Shown piece after piece: positions 26,336-38,656 of a stretch of DNA of 64,000 bases. The position numbers were made by a program, and so were the translations under genes. Numbering within the stretch: the stretch's first letter is position 1; each line of letters starts with the position of its first letter. The notes below the pieces were generated by a model that did not search any database, was not told the origin of the DNA, and saw nothing but the letters and a program-made list of their open reading frames with translations. Source of the stretch: Deinococcus piscis (GTDB lineage: Bacteria > Deinococcota > Deinococci > Deinococcales > Deinococcaceae); contig NZ_BNAL01000006.1 of the NCBI RefSeq assembly GCF_014653275.1, positions 1 through 64,000 on the forward strand. Reading direction: 5' to 3'.

Positions 26336-28486
26336 ATGGATAAAGATTTCAGTGTCATTTCCGCTTCCCGTCAGAACAATGTGCGTGACCTACCCTCACC
26401 TCGCCAGCTGATTGATGAGGTCTATGCCAGCGATGTGCTGACGTTGGATGACCTGCGCAGCCGCCTGAGCAAGCCGGTGTTTAAGAGCTTGCAGGCGACG
26501 TTTGAGCGTGGCGCAGACCTGGATGCGGGCATTGCCGACACCGTGGCGCTGGCGATGAAGAACTGGGCCATGGAGCGTGGGGCCAGCCATTACACCCACT
26601 GGTTCCAGCCAATGACCGGCTCTACTGCCGAGAAGCATGACTCCTTTCTCACGCCAGTGGGTGACGGCAAAGTCATTTCTACCTTTAGTGGCAGCGAACT
26701 GATTCAGGCAGAACCTGACGCCTCGTCTTTTCCTTCGGGCGGCCTGCGTGCCACTTTCGAGGCCCGTGGCTACACGGTGTGGGACCCGACCAGCCCGGCG
26801 TTTATCCTGCGCCACGCAGCGGGAGCCACGCTGTGCATTCCGGCTATTTTTGCCTCGTGGAACGGTGAAGCGCTGGACCAGAAAACTCCGCTGCTGCGCT
26901 CCAGTGAAGCGCTCAACCGCGCCGTGGTGCCCGCGCTGCAACTGTTCGGTGCTTCTGCTGGAACCCGCGTCGGCTCCACGCTGGGTGCGGAGCAGGAATA
27001 CTTCCTGATTGATGAGCAGTTCTACTACCAGCGCCCCGACCTCGTCATGGCGGGCCGAACCCTGTTTGGAGCCAAGCCTCCGCGTGGGCAGGAGCTGGAA
27101 GACCACTATTTCGGCAACATCCCTGACCGGGTGCTGAACTTCATGAGTGATGTCGAGGCGCAGCTGTACGCCCTGGGTATCCCCGTCAAAACCCGTCACA
27201 AGGAAGTCGCGCCCGGCCAGTTCGAGCTGGCCCCGGTGTTCGAGGATTCCAATGTGGCTGCCGACCATCAGCAGCTGAGTATGCAGATTGTGCAGAGCAC
27301 CGCGCGCCGCCACGGTCTGGTGGCCCTGCTGCACGAAAAACCCTTTTCCGGCATGAACGGCTCGGGCAAGCACTGCAACTGGAGCATGTCCACCAATGCC
27401 GGGGAAAACCTGTTCGAGCCTGGCGAAACCCCGCACGAGAACCTGCAATTTCTGTTCTTCTGCGCTGCCGCCATCAAAGCGGTGGACGATCACCAGGACT
27501 TGCTGCGTATCAGCGTGGCGAGTGCGAGCAACGATCACCGCCTGGGAGCACAGGAAGCGCCGCCCGCCATCATTTCGATGTTCTTCGGCAGTGAGCTAAC
27601 CGAGATTTTCCAGCGCATTGAGAGCGGTGAGGGTGGGCGCGGCGAGAAAAAGGGCCTGCTGGGCATGGGCAGCGCCGTGCTGCCGAACATTCCCCGTCAC
27701 GCTGGGGACCGCAACCGCACCAGTCCGTTTGCCTTTACGGGCAACAAGTTCGAGTTCCGCGCGCCCGGCTCCTCACAGAGCATTTCGCTGCCCATCACGG
27801 TGATGAACCTGATTATGGCAGACGGCGTAGCGCAGCTCACGGAGCGGCTGAGGGCCCACCTGGACGATGGGATGGACCTGGACAAAGCCGTGGGCGAGAT
27901 TTTCCGGGAGGTCTACACGCAGCACAAGCGGGTGCTGTTCGACGGGGACGGCTACGATGAAGCCTGGCACCGGGAGGCCGAATTTGAGCGCGGCCTGCTG
28001 AACCTGCGGACCAGCCTGGACGCTTTTCCGCACCTGACCAGCCCCAAGAATGTAGAGTTGTTTGCCCGCCACGGCGTGCTGAATGAGCGCGAACTGGAAG
28101 CCCGGCAGGAAATCATGTTCGACATTTACTTCAAGACGGTAAACATCGAAGGTGAGCTGACCGAAACCATTGCCCAGACGGTGCTGCTTCCCGACACCCT
28201 GAACTACCTGCGTGACCTGTACGCCTCGGGCGAAAGCCGCGCTGTCAAAGCCCTGATTGCCGAGATGGAAGGCCTGACCGACGAACTGTATGAAGCTCTT
28301 CAGGAGCTGCGCCAGCAGAATGCAGAGCTGGGAGGCGAGGCCGCCCACGACAAAGCCTTCCATGTGCGTGACCGGGTGCTGCCCGCCATGCTGAAGGTGC
28401 GCCGCGTGGCTGACGGCCTGGAGCGCTTGGTGAGCGATGAGCGCTGGACGCTGCCCACCTACCGCCAGATGCTGTTCGTGAAGTAA
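26336..28486 (+). CDS. glnN: Glutamine synthetase type III
   Basis: 716 residues, the ~700-residue length of GSIII. ATG 26336 follows AGAGGAG; a longer frame upstream lacks conservation. Markers: HWFQPMTGSTAEKHDSFL, EQEYFLI, EVAPGQFELAPVFEDSN, NGSGKHCNWSMSTN and the late GNKFEFRAPGSSQS. It makes glutamine from glutamate, ammonia and ATP in the cytoplasm. A long leader separates it from coaE, so it is probably its own unit, ended by a strong terminator at 28503-28530. Confidence 0.94.
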   Translation: MDKDFSVISASRQNNVRDLPSPRQLIDEVYASDVLTLDDLRSRLSKPVFKSLQATFERGADLDAGIADTVALAMKNWAMERGASHYTHWFQPMTGSTAEKHDSFLTPVGDGKVISTFSGSELIQAEPDASSFPSGGLRATFEARGYTVWDPTSPAFILRHAAGATLCIPAIFASWNGEALDQKTPLLRSSEALNRAVVPALQLFGASAGTRVGSTLGAEQEYFLIDEQFYYQRPDLVMAGRTLFGAKPPRGQELEDHYFGNIPDRVLNFMSDVEAQLYALGIPVKTRHKEVAPGQFELAPVFEDSNVAADHQQLSMQIVQSTARRHGLVALLHEKPFSGMNGSGKHCNWSMSTNAGENLFEPGETPHENLQFLFFCAAAIKAVDDHQDLLRISVASASNDHRLGAQEAPPAIISMFFGSELTEIFQRIESGEGGRGEKKGLLGMGSAVLPNIPRHAGDRNRTSPFAFTGNKFEFRAPGSSQSISLPITVMNLIMADGVAQLTERLRAHLDDGMDLDKAVGEIFREVYTQHKRVLFDGDGYDEAWHREAEFERGLLNLRTSLDAFPHLTSPKNVELFARHGVLNERELEARQEIMFDIYFKTVNIEGELTETIAQTVLLPDTLNYLRDLYASGESRAVKALIAEMEGLTDELYEALQELRQQNAELGGEAAHDKAFHVRDRVLPAMLKVRRVADGLERLVSDERWTLPTYRQMLFVK

Positions 28487-28502
28487 GACGGCCTGGCGCG
28501 AA

Positions 28503-28530
28503 CTCCGGCCTTGCTGGCCGGGGTTTTTTT
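28503..28530 (+). terminator. Rho-independent terminator after glnN
   Basis: Stem CTCCGGCC / GGCCGGGG with 5-nt loop TTGCT, followed by seven T. Confidence 0.9.
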
Positions 28531-28543
28531 GTTGGAGATGTCC

Positions 28544-28549
28544 TAAGAT
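28544..28549 (+). promoter_or_regulatory. Leaderless-type -10 box TAAGAT
   Basis: 8 nt before the GTG at 28558, which it helps to choose as start. Confidence 0.4.
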
Positions 28550-28557
28550 TGGAGTCT

Positions 28558-29370
28558 GTGTTTAACTTGATGAACAAATCCGCCGTGGCTGCCGCCGAGC
28601 TGGACGCTGGCCTTGCCAAACTGGGGCTGGACGGCACCCAGCATGTGCTGGCGCATGCATCGTTGCGGTCGTTCGGACGGCTAGAAGGCGGCGCACGCAC
28701 CTTGGTGGATGTGCTGGCCGCCCGCACGGCCACCCTGGCCGCTCCGGCTTTTACTTACGCCACCATGCTGTACCGCCCCACCGACCCGGTTCACGCCCGC
28801 TTCACGCGGGACCGGCGGGTGAGCCGCGAGCTGGGACGGCTTCCGCAGGAAATGGTCGAGCGGGCAGCTGCGCAGCGTTCCTTTCATCCCACCCTGAGCT
28901 TTGTGGCGCTGGGGGAGCAGGCCGAGTACGTGACCCGGCGGCAGTCGCTGGGCCAGCCGTACGGGCCGGTGGGGGCGCTCTATGAACTGGGCGGTTACTC
29001 GCTGATGGTCGGCACCGACTGGGACAGCAACACGGCCATTCACTACGGCGAGTACCTGGCCGGGGTGCCGTACCTGAGCCGCTGGGCGGAGCTGAATGGA
29101 GCTGTGGCCGAGATGGCGTTTCCCAACTGCTCGGCGGATTTTGGCAACCTTGCGCCGTATGTCCACGACCTTGCCAGCGTGGTCCGGGTGGGGCAGTCTA
29201 CGCTGCAACTGTACCCGCTGCGTGACCTGGTAGACCGCGCCGTGACCCTGCTTCAAGCGGATCCCAAAGCGCTGCTGTGCCGCTCGCGCTCCTGCCGCTG
29301 CCAGCAGGTGGGCGCACTGATTGACCGTGAGGGCCTGCGTCCCCGCGCTCACCAGGCCGAGCTGAACTGA
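28558..29370 (+). CDS. AAC(3)-family N-acetyltransferase
   Basis: 270 residues from GTG 28558; ATG 28570 and TTG 28549 are alternatives. Features of the aminoglycoside 3-N-acetyltransferase fold (Antibiotic_NAT): HASLRSFGRLEGGARTLVDVL, TLAAPAFTY, SFHPTLSFVALG and LMVGTDWDSNTAIHYGE. Chromosomal members are often not resistance enzymes, and the true substrate is unknown. The C-terminus has a CRSRSCRCQQ cluster that could bind metal. Single gene between two terminators. Confidence 0.85.
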   Translation: MFNLMNKSAVAAAELDAGLAKLGLDGTQHVLAHASLRSFGRLEGGARTLVDVLAARTATLAAPAFTYATMLYRPTDPVHARFTRDRRVSRELGRLPQEMVERAAAQRSFHPTLSFVALGEQAEYVTRRQSLGQPYGPVGALYELGGYSLMVGTDWDSNTAIHYGEYLAGVPYLSRWAELNGAVAEMAFPNCSADFGNLAPYVHDLASVVRVGQSTLQLYPLRDLVDRAVTLLQADPKALLCRSRSCRCQQVGALIDREGLRPRAHQAELN

Positions 29371-29406
29371 TCTGCCTTGAACCAGAGATGAAGCCACAGA
29401 TGAAGT

Positions 29407-29456
29407 AAAAAAAAGAGAGGCTGCCACAGAGGTATTCCCGTGGCGGCCTCCTTTTT
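29407..29456. terminator. Bidirectional terminator
   Basis: A8 run, stem GAGGCTGCCAC (29417-29427) / GTGGCGGCCTC (29440-29450), then T5. Serves the convergent acetyltransferase (+) and ferredoxin reductase (-) genes. Confidence 0.85.
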
Positions 29457-29467
29457 CCGTCCGGCGT

Positions 29468-30829
<1,362 letters not shown>

Positions 30830-30836
30830 ACGGTCC

Positions 30837-30842
30837 AGTTTA
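30837..30842 (-). promoter_or_regulatory. Leaderless-type -10 box for ferredoxin reductase
   Basis: TAAACT on the minus strand, 7 nt before the ATG at 30829. Confidence 0.5.
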
Positions 30843-30912
30843 ACGGGTCGGGCGTGGTGCCCGCCGTGACGCTGGACCGGGTTCAGCGGCGGGGCGGTAC
30901 AACGCAGCAATG

Positions 30913-30952
30913 AAAAAAGGGCAAAAGGGTCCACTTTGGATTCCCTCTGCCC
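30913..30952 (-). terminator. Terminator after SDR gene
   Basis: On the minus strand GGGCAGAGGGAATCC pairs imperfectly with GGACCCTTTTGCCC and is followed by six T. Confidence 0.7.
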
Positions 30953-30981
30953 TGTGGCTACCTTATTTGCCGTTGACTTCC

Positions 30982-31710
30982 TTATTTCTTCGCGGGGCGG
31001 CTGGGGCGCACTTCGACCCGGCTGGGCAGGGTGCGGCGCGGCATTTCCAGCAGGTCCACCGTCAGCTGGGCGATGTCTTCAGGCTGAATCTTCCAGGCGT
31101 CGGCCTCGCTGGGGGTGTGGCCGTTAAAGTAGGTCGCCACGCTGCCGGGCATGAACTGCGTCACCTTGATGTCGTCTTCGCGCAGGTCCAGCATCAGCAC
31201 TTCGCTCAGGCCGTTCATGCCGAATTTGCTGGCGTTATAGGCCGCGCCGCCCGCAAAGGGATTTTTGCCCGCCAGGCTGGACAGCAAGAAGATGTAGCCG
31301 CCGCCGTTGTTGGCGCTCTGGGTCAGCGCAGGCAGCGCTGCTTTGACCGTGTAGAACGCACCGCTGAGGTTGGTGTCGAGCACGGTGTCCCAGTCCTCCA
31401 CGCTCATGTCCTTGACGTTGGAGAAGTGGCCCACGCCCGCATTCACGAACAGCACGTCCAGCCCGCCAAAGGCACTCACATGCTCATCCACCGCTTGTTG
31501 CAGGGCTTTGGGGTCACGCACGTCGCACACCACCCCGCGCACGCTGCTTCCAATCTGCTCGGCGGCTCCAGTCACTTCTTGCTCATTGCGGCTGGTGATG
31601 GTCACCTGATAGCCCGCTCCGGCCAGCGCCTGCGCCACGGCGTAGCCGATGCCCTTGCTGGCTCCGGTCACGAATGCGCTTTTGCCTGTTCCAATGGATG
31701 TCTTGTTCAT
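30982..31710 (-). CDS. Short-chain dehydrogenase/reductase
   Basis: 242 residues. Classical SDR: cofactor loop TGASKGIG (residues about 15-22), NAG in FVNAGVG, catalytic Ser in LLSSLAG and YxxxK as YNASKFG. NAD(P)-dependent oxidoreductase with unknown substrate. Ends in a basic PSRPAKK tail. TAGGCT 6 nt upstream of ATG suggests a leaderless mRNA. Confidence 0.9.
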   Translation of the reverse strand: MNKTSIGTGKSAFVTGASKGIGYAVAQALAGAGYQVTITSRNEQEVTGAAEQIGSSVRGVVCDVRDPKALQQAVDEHVSAFGGLDVLFVNAGVGHFSNVKDMSVEDWDTVLDTNLSGAFYTVKAALPALTQSANNGGGYIFLLSSLAGKNPFAGGAAYNASKFGMNGLSEVLMLDLREDDIKVTQFMPGSVATYFNGHTPSEADAWKIQPEDIAQLTVDLLEMPRRTLPSRVEVRPSRPAKK

Positions 31711-31716
31711 GTGCTG

Positions 31717-31722
31717 AGCCTA
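31717..31722 (-). promoter_or_regulatory. Leaderless-type -10 box for SDR gene
   Basis: TAGGCT on the minus strand, 6 nt before the ATG at 31710. Confidence 0.5.
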
Positions 31723-31783
31723 GCGCGGGGACTCGGGGCAAAGGGTGGGCAGGGGCAGAAAGGGCGAGACAGGGTGCGGCACA

Positions 31784-31808
31784 GAAAAACGCCCCCATAG
31801 GGGAGCGT
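31784..31808 (-). terminator. Terminator after secreted-protein gene
   Basis: Minus-strand hairpin ACGCTCCCC-TAT-GGGGGCGT followed by TTTTC. Confidence 0.75.
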
Positions 31809-31856
31809 GGCGGGTGGGCGCAGTGGAAGCGTCCTTGTGCTTCCGTCCTGCTGTCC

Positions 31857-32315
31857 TTACGGCAGCTGCTTGGCAAGCTGGTCGAAGATGTAGTTGGCGG
31901 CGTTGGCGCGGTGGTTGTACACCTCCAGCACGCCGAAGTTCTGCTGCACGTTGACCACCTGACCGCTCGGCAGCTTCAGGCTGAGGCCCGCCGAGAACTT
32001 GGCCCAGGGCAGCAGGGCACCCGGTGCAGTCAGGCTGGGCGTCACACGGATGGCTCCTGGGGTGGCCGGGTCGGTGGCGATGGTGGCCTTAGGGTAGCGG
32101 CGTTTGATGGCCCCAGCCGAGTCGGTGGCGAGGGCTTTGACCACCGTTTGATAGTCGCCCGCGCTGACCAGGCTGCGGTTGCCGCTGATCTGCGGGCTCA
32201 GGATGACGTAGGTGGCGGTGGCTGGGTTGATGCCGCCCCAGTTTGCGCCCTGGGCGTGGGCGGCGGGCAGAATCGACAGGGTGGCCAGGGCCACGGCAGA
32301 CAGGGTCTTCTTCAT
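31857..32315 (-). CDS. Secreted protein of unknown function
   Basis: 152 residues from ATG 32315. Signal peptide MKKTLSAVALATLSILPAAHA-Q with an AHA cleavage site near residue 21, so periplasmic or exported. The mature part is small and polar with YVILSPQISGN, SLKLPSGQVVNVQQNF and a C-terminal helix; no domain recognised. Flanked by its own terminator; divergent from mazG with 112 bp between. Confidence 0.7.
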   Translation of the reverse strand: MKKTLSAVALATLSILPAAHAQGANWGGINPATATYVILSPQISGNRSLVSAGDYQTVVKALATDSAGAIKRRYPKATIATDPATPGAIRVTPSLTAPGALLPWAKFSAGLSLKLPSGQVVNVQQNFGVLEVYNHRANAANYIFDQLAKQLP

Positions 32316-32415
32316 GACCCCGAGTGTCGCATGCATAACCTGACGGGGTATGAAAGCCCGCTGAATCTGGCGATTTGCCGTTGCTGCCGGCACAGCGCGT
32401 TCCCATGCCAGGGCT

Positions 32416-32421
32416 TACCAT
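32416..32421 (+). promoter_or_regulatory. mazG: Leaderless-type -10 box for mazG
   Basis: TACCAT, 6 nt before the ATG at 32428; AAGGAA lies in the gap and could be read as an SD instead. Confidence 0.45.
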
Positions 32422-32427
32422 AAGGAA

Positions 32428-33051
32428 ATGCAAGAGTTGCTGACCACCATGCGCCGGCTGCGTGCCCCAGACGGTTGCCCCTGGGACCGCGAGCAGACCC
32501 ACGAGTCGCTGCGGCCCTACCTGCTAGAAGAAGCGGCTGAGGCTGTGGATGCCGTAGCGCAGGGCCCTGCCGAGCTATGCAGCGAGCTGGGTGACGTGCT
32601 GCTGCAAGTGGCTTTTCACGCGGTCATTGCCGAGGAGGCAGGCACGTTCGGCTACGCGGACATTGAGCGCAGCATCGTGGACAAGATGGTCCGGCGTCAT
32701 CCGCATGTGTTTGGGGGACACCCACAGCTGAACCAGGCGGGCGAGGTGCTGGGCGTGTGGGAGCAGGTCAAGCGCGAAGAACGTGGCGGGCGTGAGCCGA
32801 CCCTGGCCGAGCAGATTCCAGCTGGCTTAGGAGCGCTGGAACGTGAGCGGCAGGTCCAGAAGAAAACCGGCGTGGCTGCCGGAAGCCGCGCCTCCCTGCT
32901 CCGTGCCATTGAGGAAGCCCCGGAGACGGCGGAGGGGATAGGCGCAGTCCTGGCCGCCGCTGTGGCCTGGGCGCGGGCGGCGGGCGTCAACCCTGAACTG
33001 GCGCTGCGGGACCACACGGCCCGCACGCTTCCCGGGGCCAGCCGTGACTGA
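32428..33051 (+). CDS. mazG: Nucleoside triphosphate pyrophosphohydrolase MazG
   Basis: 207 residues. [18 protein letters not shown], the metal-binding [28 protein letters not shown] and VRRHPHVFG are MazG signatures. It hydrolyses NTPs to NMP and pyrophosphate, cleaning the nucleotide pool. Slightly shorter than E. coli MazG (263), consistent with a less complete C-terminal half. Overlaps the next Nudix gene by 8 bp, a pairing of two nucleotide-pool hydrolases. Confidence 0.93.
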   Translation: MQELLTTMRRLRAPDGCPWDREQTHESLRPYLLEEAAEAVDAVAQGPAELCSELGDVLLQVAFHAVIAEEAGTFGYADIERSIVDKMVRRHPHVFGGHPQLNQAGEVLGVWEQVKREERGGREPTLAEQIPAGLGALERERQVQKKTGVAAGSRASLLRAIEEAPETAEGIGAVLAAAVAWARAAGVNPELALRDHTARTLPGASRD

Positions 33052-33640
33052 GCGGGTGCCCGACCCGCTGGACGAATCGCTGCTGTACGACCCGGCTGCC
33101 GACCCCTGGGCCGCCTGGGTGGCCCGCCGCGCCCGGCAGGGGCTGGAGCTGCCCGAATTCCGCCGCGCCGCTGTGCTGGCCGCGTTGTCGCTGGAGCGGC
33201 CAGCACGGCTGCTGCTGACGGTGCGCTCGGCAGACCTGCCCACCCACCAGGGGCAGGTGGCTTTTGCGGGTGGCAAGCTGGAAGTGGGGGAGACGCCCAC
33301 TCAAGCGGCGCTGCGGGAAGCCTGGGAAGAGGTGGGATTGCCTCCGCAGCAAGTGACCTTGCTGGGCGAGCTGGACGATGTGTTCACCCCGCTGGGCTTT
33401 CACGTGACCCCGGTGCTGGCCCGCTTCCAACCCCCAGCAAAATTTGCCCTGAGTGGCGAGGTGGACCGGCTGCTGCTGTGCACGCTGGACGAACTGCGTG
33501 CTACGGCGGCTCCGCCCACCACCCGCACCCTGCCGGATGGCCGCAGCTACCCCATGTACGAGTATTTTCCCCAGGGCGTACGCGTGTGGGGGATGACGGC
33601 CCGCATTCTGCACGACCTGCTGGAAGCGGGGGTGGAGTAG
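33044..33640 (+). CDS. CoA pyrophosphatase-type Nudix hydrolase
   Basis: 198 residues from GTG 33044, overlapping mazG. The UPF0035-type segment [19 protein letters not shown] precedes the Nudix box [22 protein letters not shown], as in NudL/CoAse enzymes, which cleave CoA or its derivatives to 3',5'-ADP and phosphopantetheine. The usual PGG is AGG here. Followed by the aminopeptidase gene, which has its own -10 box. Confidence 0.88.
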   Translation: MTERVPDPLDESLLYDPAADPWAAWVARRARQGLELPEFRRAAVLAALSLERPARLLLTVRSADLPTHQGQVAFAGGKLEVGETPTQAALREAWEEVGLPPQQVTLLGELDDVFTPLGFHVTPVLARFQPPAKFALSGEVDRLLLCTLDELRATAAPPTTRTLPDGRSYPMYEYFPQGVRVWGMTARILHDLLEAGVE

Positions 33641-33670
33641 GGGAAGCCGCCCCCGCTTCGCCGGATGCTT

Positions 33671-33676
33671 TACGCT
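33671..33676 (+). promoter_or_regulatory. Leaderless-type -10 box for aminopeptidase
   Basis: TACGCT, 7 nt before the ATG at 33684. Confidence 0.55.
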
Positions 33677-33683
33677 GGAAGGC

Positions 33684-34775
33684 ATGCCCCAACTGATCTC
33701 TTACGACCCTGCCAAGCATGCTGACCTGCTGGTGGACTACTGCCTGTACGCCCAGCCCGGTGAGCGCCTCCAGATTGCCAGTTCCACTCTGGCGCTGCCG
33801 CTGATGCAGGAGCTGTACCGCGCCGTGCTGCGCCGGGGAGCGCGCCCGGTGCTAAACCTGGAATATCCCGGTCAGCTGGACGACTTCGCCGCGCTGGCCG
33901 CCGACGATATTCTGGATCAGGTTCACGACGCGGACGTGCAGAACATAGCCGGAATGGACGGCACCCTGCGCGTCAAAGCGCCGGAAGACCCAGCGGGCGG
34001 TGCCCCCAAGCGCCAGGCCCGCCTGATTGCCAGCGGGGCGCGGCTGGCGGCGGTGCGCTCACAGAAAAAGTGGAGCCTGACCCTGTACCCAACCGAGTTT
34101 GCAGCCAAGCAGGCCGGGATGGCCCTGCCTGAATTCGAGGATTTCGTGATGCGGGCGATGTTCCTGGACCGCGCCGACCCGGTGGCGGCCTGGGGCGAGG
34201 TGCGTGAGATGCAGGCCGGGCTGATTGAGCGCCTGCGTACCGCCGACCAGTTCCGCATCCAGAACGCGGGCACCGACCTGACCTTCTCGGTGAAGGGGCG
34301 CACCTGGGCCAACTCGGACGGACGGCGCAACATGCCCAGCGGCGAGGTCTTTACCGGCCCTATCGAGGACAGTGCCAACGGCTACGTGACCTTTAGTGTG
34401 CCCACCATCTACGGTGGGCAGTGGGTGCGCGGTGCCCGGCTGGAATTCAGGGACGGCGCAGTGGTAGACGCCCGCGCCGACGAGGGCGAGGACGTGTTGC
34501 TGGCCGCACTGGACACCGACCCCGGCGCGCGCCGCCTGGGCGAAATCGGCATCGGGTCCAACTTCGGGATTCAGCAGCCTACCGGCAATATTCTGTTTGA
34601 CGAAAAGATGGGCGGCACGGTTCACCTGGCGCTGGGCCGCTCTTACCCTGAGACGGGCGGCGTGAACGAAAGCGGTATTCACTGGGACCTGATTACCGAC
34701 CTGCGCCCGGCGGCGGGTGGCGGCACCCTGACCCTAGACGGCGAGGTATGGCAGCGAGACGGTCAGTTCGTCTGA
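33684..34775 (+). CDS. M29 family aminopeptidase
   Basis: 363 residues, slightly shorter than T. aquaticus aminopeptidase T. Metal-site segments of M29 are present: [10 protein letters not shown] (Glu), LGEIGIGSN (Glu), [11 protein letters not shown] (His, Tyr) and [10 protein letters not shown] (His, Asp). Cytoplasmic metallo-aminopeptidase releasing N-terminal residues from peptides. Followed by a hairpin terminator. Confidence 0.92.
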   Translation: MPQLISYDPAKHADLLVDYCLYAQPGERLQIASSTLALPLMQELYRAVLRRGARPVLNLEYPGQLDDFAALAADDILDQVHDADVQNIAGMDGTLRVKAPEDPAGGAPKRQARLIASGARLAAVRSQKKWSLTLYPTEFAAKQAGMALPEFEDFVMRAMFLDRADPVAAWGEVREMQAGLIERLRTADQFRIQNAGTDLTFSVKGRTWANSDGRRNMPSGEVFTGPIEDSANGYVTFSVPTIYGGQWVRGARLEFRDGAVVDARADEGEDVLLAALDTDPGARRLGEIGIGSNFGIQQPTGNILFDEKMGGTVHLALGRSYPETGGVNESGIHWDLITDLRPAAGGGTLTLDGEVWQRDGQFV

Positions 34776-34793
34776 GTGAGGCGTAAAGAGGCC

Positions 34794-34828
34794 GGGCCGC
34801 GAAGTTGTACTTGCGGCCCAGTCCTTTT
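34794..34828 (+). terminator. Terminator after aminopeptidase
   Basis: Stem GGGCCGC / GCGGCCC with 12-nt loop, then AGTCCTTTT. Confidence 0.65.
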
Positions 34829-34841
34829 GTGCTGACGGTGC

Positions 34842-37800
34842 CTAGTCTTCGCTGCCCGGCGCGGCAGTGTTCCGGCGGCGGGGTCGCTTGAGTGGGGCTG
34901 GGTCAGTGTTGGAAGTCGTGCTAGCAACCTTGGCGCGGCCTTTCGCCCCTGCTTGTGCGGGGGTTTGCGTGTCTGTGGCCTGCTTGCGGGTGCGGCGTGC
35001 GGGCTTGGCACTGGAGGCTGGGGTGTCCGGCAGTGGGGCGCTGTCTGGTTGCTCGTTCTCTGGCTCAGCTGCGGCGGTGCGGCGGCGGGCCGGGGTGGGC
35101 AAGGGTGCAGCTTCCGCGTCTTCGCTCCCTTGATCTCCGGCTTCCAGCGGGGCCAGCAGCGCGTCCAGGTCATCCTGGGTCAGCTGCACGGCACTGCTCA
35201 GGCCGCCGTCCAGCACCCCGCTGGCCAGGGCTGCCTTGCGGGCTTGCAGGTCCAGAATCCGCTCCTCTACGCTGCTAGCGGCAATCAGCTTGTAGACAAA
35301 CACCGGTTGGTCCTGCCCGATGCGGTAAGCGCGGTCGGTGGCCTGCGCTTCGGCAGCGGGGTTCCACCAGGGGTCTATGTGAATCACGGTGTCGGCTGCC
35401 GTCAGGTTCAGGCCCACGCCCCCAGCCTTGAGGCTGATCAGGAACACTTCGGCCTCGCCACTCTGAAAGCGCTCGATGGCCTCGGCCCGCTTGCGGGTCT
35501 GCCCGGTCAGCTTGCTGTAGCGCAGGCCCAGCTCGCGTAGGTCCTCTTCCAACAGGCCCAGCAGGGAAGCGAACTGGCTGAAGATCAGCACCCGGTGCCC
35601 TTCCTCGACCAGCTGCGGCAGTTGCGAGCGCAGCCATTCGCGCTTGGCGTTGTGGCGCACCTGCTCGGCCACGCTCAGGCGCACCAGGCGGGGATCAGTG
35701 GCGGCCTGCCGGAGCTTCAGCAGCGCATCCAGCACGGTCACGCTGGAGCGGGCCAGGCCGCGCATCTCCAGTTCCTGGCGCACCCGCCCTTCCAGATTCA
35801 GGCGCACCGTTTCGTACAGGTCGCGCTGGTCGCCTTGCAGCTCCAGCCGCACGGTCACTTCGGTCTTGTCGGGCAGCTCGCGGGCCACCGAGCGCTTGTC
35901 ACGCCGCAGCACGAAAGGCCGGATGCGGGCGGCCAGGGCACGTTGCCGCGCCGCGTCGCCACCTTTTTCGATGGGGGTGCGGTACAGCTGAGCGAACTGC
36001 CGCTCGCTGCCCAGCAGGCCCGGCATCAGGAAGTGAAACAGCGACCACAGCTCGCCCAGGTGGTTTTCCAGCGGGGTGCCGGTCAGGGCCAGCCGGTGCC
36101 GGGCGTCCAGTGCCCGTGCGGCGCGGGCGGCTGCGCTGCGCGGATTTTTGATGTTCTGCGCTTCGTCCAGAATGACCAGGTGAAACGGCTGCGCCCTGAG
36201 CTCTTCGATGTCGCGGGGAAGCAGGGCGTAGCTGGTCAGCACCAGGTCGTAGTCGGCCAGCGACCCAAAGTGGCGGTGACGGCCCGGGCCGTGGAGCGTC
36301 AGCACCCTCAGCTGAGGCGTGAACTTCGCAGCTTCCGAGCGCCAGTTGCCGAGCACCGAGGTGGGAGCCACCACCAAGCTGGGCAGATCGGCGCGGCCAG
36401 AGCGCTTTTCGGTGAGCAGGTGGGCCAGGGTTTGGACCGTTTTGCCCAGGCCCATATCGTCGGCCAGCACGCCGCCCAGCCCGTATTCGCGCAGGAATTG
36501 CAGCCAGCCCAAGCCCTGCCGCTGATAGGGCCGCAGCTTGGCCTGAAGGCCACGTGGGGCGCGGGCCGGGGCAATGCCTTCAAAGTTCTGAAGGCGCTGC
36601 CCCAGTTCCAGCAGGTCCTGGTGGCCCAGCCAGCGCAGGCCCAGGGCGCGGTCCAGCTCGGCCAGGCGGCCTGCGTCCAGCACCGACAGCCGCAGCGGCT
36701 CGCCCGAGCGTCCGCTTAGGTGCAGCTCGACCAGCACGCTGAGGATGTCACGCACCCGCGCTGCAGGCAGGGCCAGGGTGCGGCCACCGGGAAGTGCGGT
36801 CAGCAGCGGGCGGTCATCCGGCAGCGCTGCTAGTGTGGCCGGGTCCAGCAGCTCCGGCTGACGGTCCAGCAGTCCGGCCAGCAAGGGCAGCAGACTGTGG
36901 CGCTGCCCGCCCACCATGACCCCCAGTTCCAGATCAAACCAGCTGCCGCTGGCGTCCTCTTCGGCTGCGCCGTACCACTCTTCAATCTCGGCAAAGTGAT
37001 AGGGGAAGGAGGCGGTGACGTCTACCCGGAAGCCCGACGCTTCCAACCGGGGACGCACCTCCTGCAAGAAGTGGTACCACTCCGCCGGGTCGGTCACGCT
37101 GTACAGGCAGCCCAGCTCGCCCAGTTCGGGCTGTGGCTGGGTGGCGGGCGGAAACAGCTTACTCAAGGGATGCAGGCCCGTGCCTGTCAGTTGGCGCTTG
37201 GCCTGGGCTTCGGCTTCGGGGTCGCGGCGGTAGAGCGTCTGGGCCGCACCCTGTGTGTCGTCCAGGCGCTGACCGGCGTACTCGTGATGGAGCGCCGCCA
37301 CAGCCACGGGCTGCACCTGCCGGTGCTTGCCCCGGCCCGCCAGCACACCTGTTTCCAGGAGCGTCAGCACGGGTTGGTGCGCGGCCACTTCGGCATGCTC
37401 CTGCATGGCCTGCGGCAAGGGGAATTTGCCCGCCCGCTCGCCCAGCAGCTCCTGCATCTGCACAGCCATTAGGGTCCGGGTGGCGGCGGCCTGCTCAGGA
37501 GGCACCGGAGGCAGGGCGAGCAGCGCCGTTTCCACCTCGGCGGGCAGCAGGCTCACCACTTCGCCCAGCTGGCCGCTTTCCCGGTCCAGATACCAGCGGC
37601 TGTGCAGGCCGAACAATTGCTCGTCGCTCAGTCCGCTCGGCGCACGCAGCTCGAACTGCTGCACTCCGCCCCGGCGCTGGGCCCAGGCATAGCGCAGGGT
37701 GCGGGCCGGCCCGGGCGCCAGCGGCTGCGGGTCGCTGCCTACATGCAGTCGCCCCGTCGCCAGCAGGGCCGCCAGCAGGTGGTCGGTCAGCGGTTCGCGC

Positions 37801-38656
37801 CGCAGCAGCTGCACCGGCTGATCGTTGAGGGTGGCTGGGTCGCCGTATTCGCTCAGGCCGCGCAGCAACTCACGGTCACTGTCGGCACCCGGCGGAAGGG
37901 TCTCCAGCCAGCCGCGCCGCCACTCCAGGCTGCCTGCGGGCGGCAAGTCCAGCGGCTGCTCGGGCAGCAGCGTGCCGGAGCGGGCGTAGCGGGCCTGCTC
38001 CACGCCCACACTGACCAAAAAGGGGCCACCTTCGGGATCAGGAATCAGGTTCAGGCGGTAGCGCAGCGCCTGCCCACGCCGTGGCGTGTCGGGGCGGCGC
38101 AGGCCACGCAGCAAAGGGCCGTACTGCTCGGCGGCCCGTGCCCGCGAGACTCGCCCGCCTGCTGGGCGGGATTCGGCGGGGTGCAGGGCCTGGCCCGCCT
38201 GTTCGCTCGCCGCTTCTCCTGGTGCGCCGCTGCCTGCCCGCTTTTTCTTTTTCTTCTTGCGGCGGCTGGGCTCGGCGTCTTGGCTCTGGCTGCCGTGTGT
38301 GTCTGGGGCTGCGGAGACCGGCTCAGCGTCCTGCTGAGCGGCTCCTTGCTCCGCTTCGGCCTGCGCCAACGCCTGCTGCGCCCGGTCCAGCTGCTCACTG
38401 CCAAGCACCCGCGCCAGGTGTAGGCACAGCGCCTCACCGCACGAGCAGCGGCTATCCAGCAGCTGCCCGCCCGCGTCCAGCACAAAGCGCTGCGCGAACC
38501 AGCGTTTGCCCGCCCGCACGCGCGCATTGCCCTTGGTGCCCTGCGGGATGCGGCGCAGTTTCAGGCCCTTAATAGCCCCTTCAGGCAGGTCCTGCGCGGC
38601 GCTGAGCGTGGCCGGGTCAAACCCGCCGAGGTCCGGTGAACTAAGGTCAGGAACCG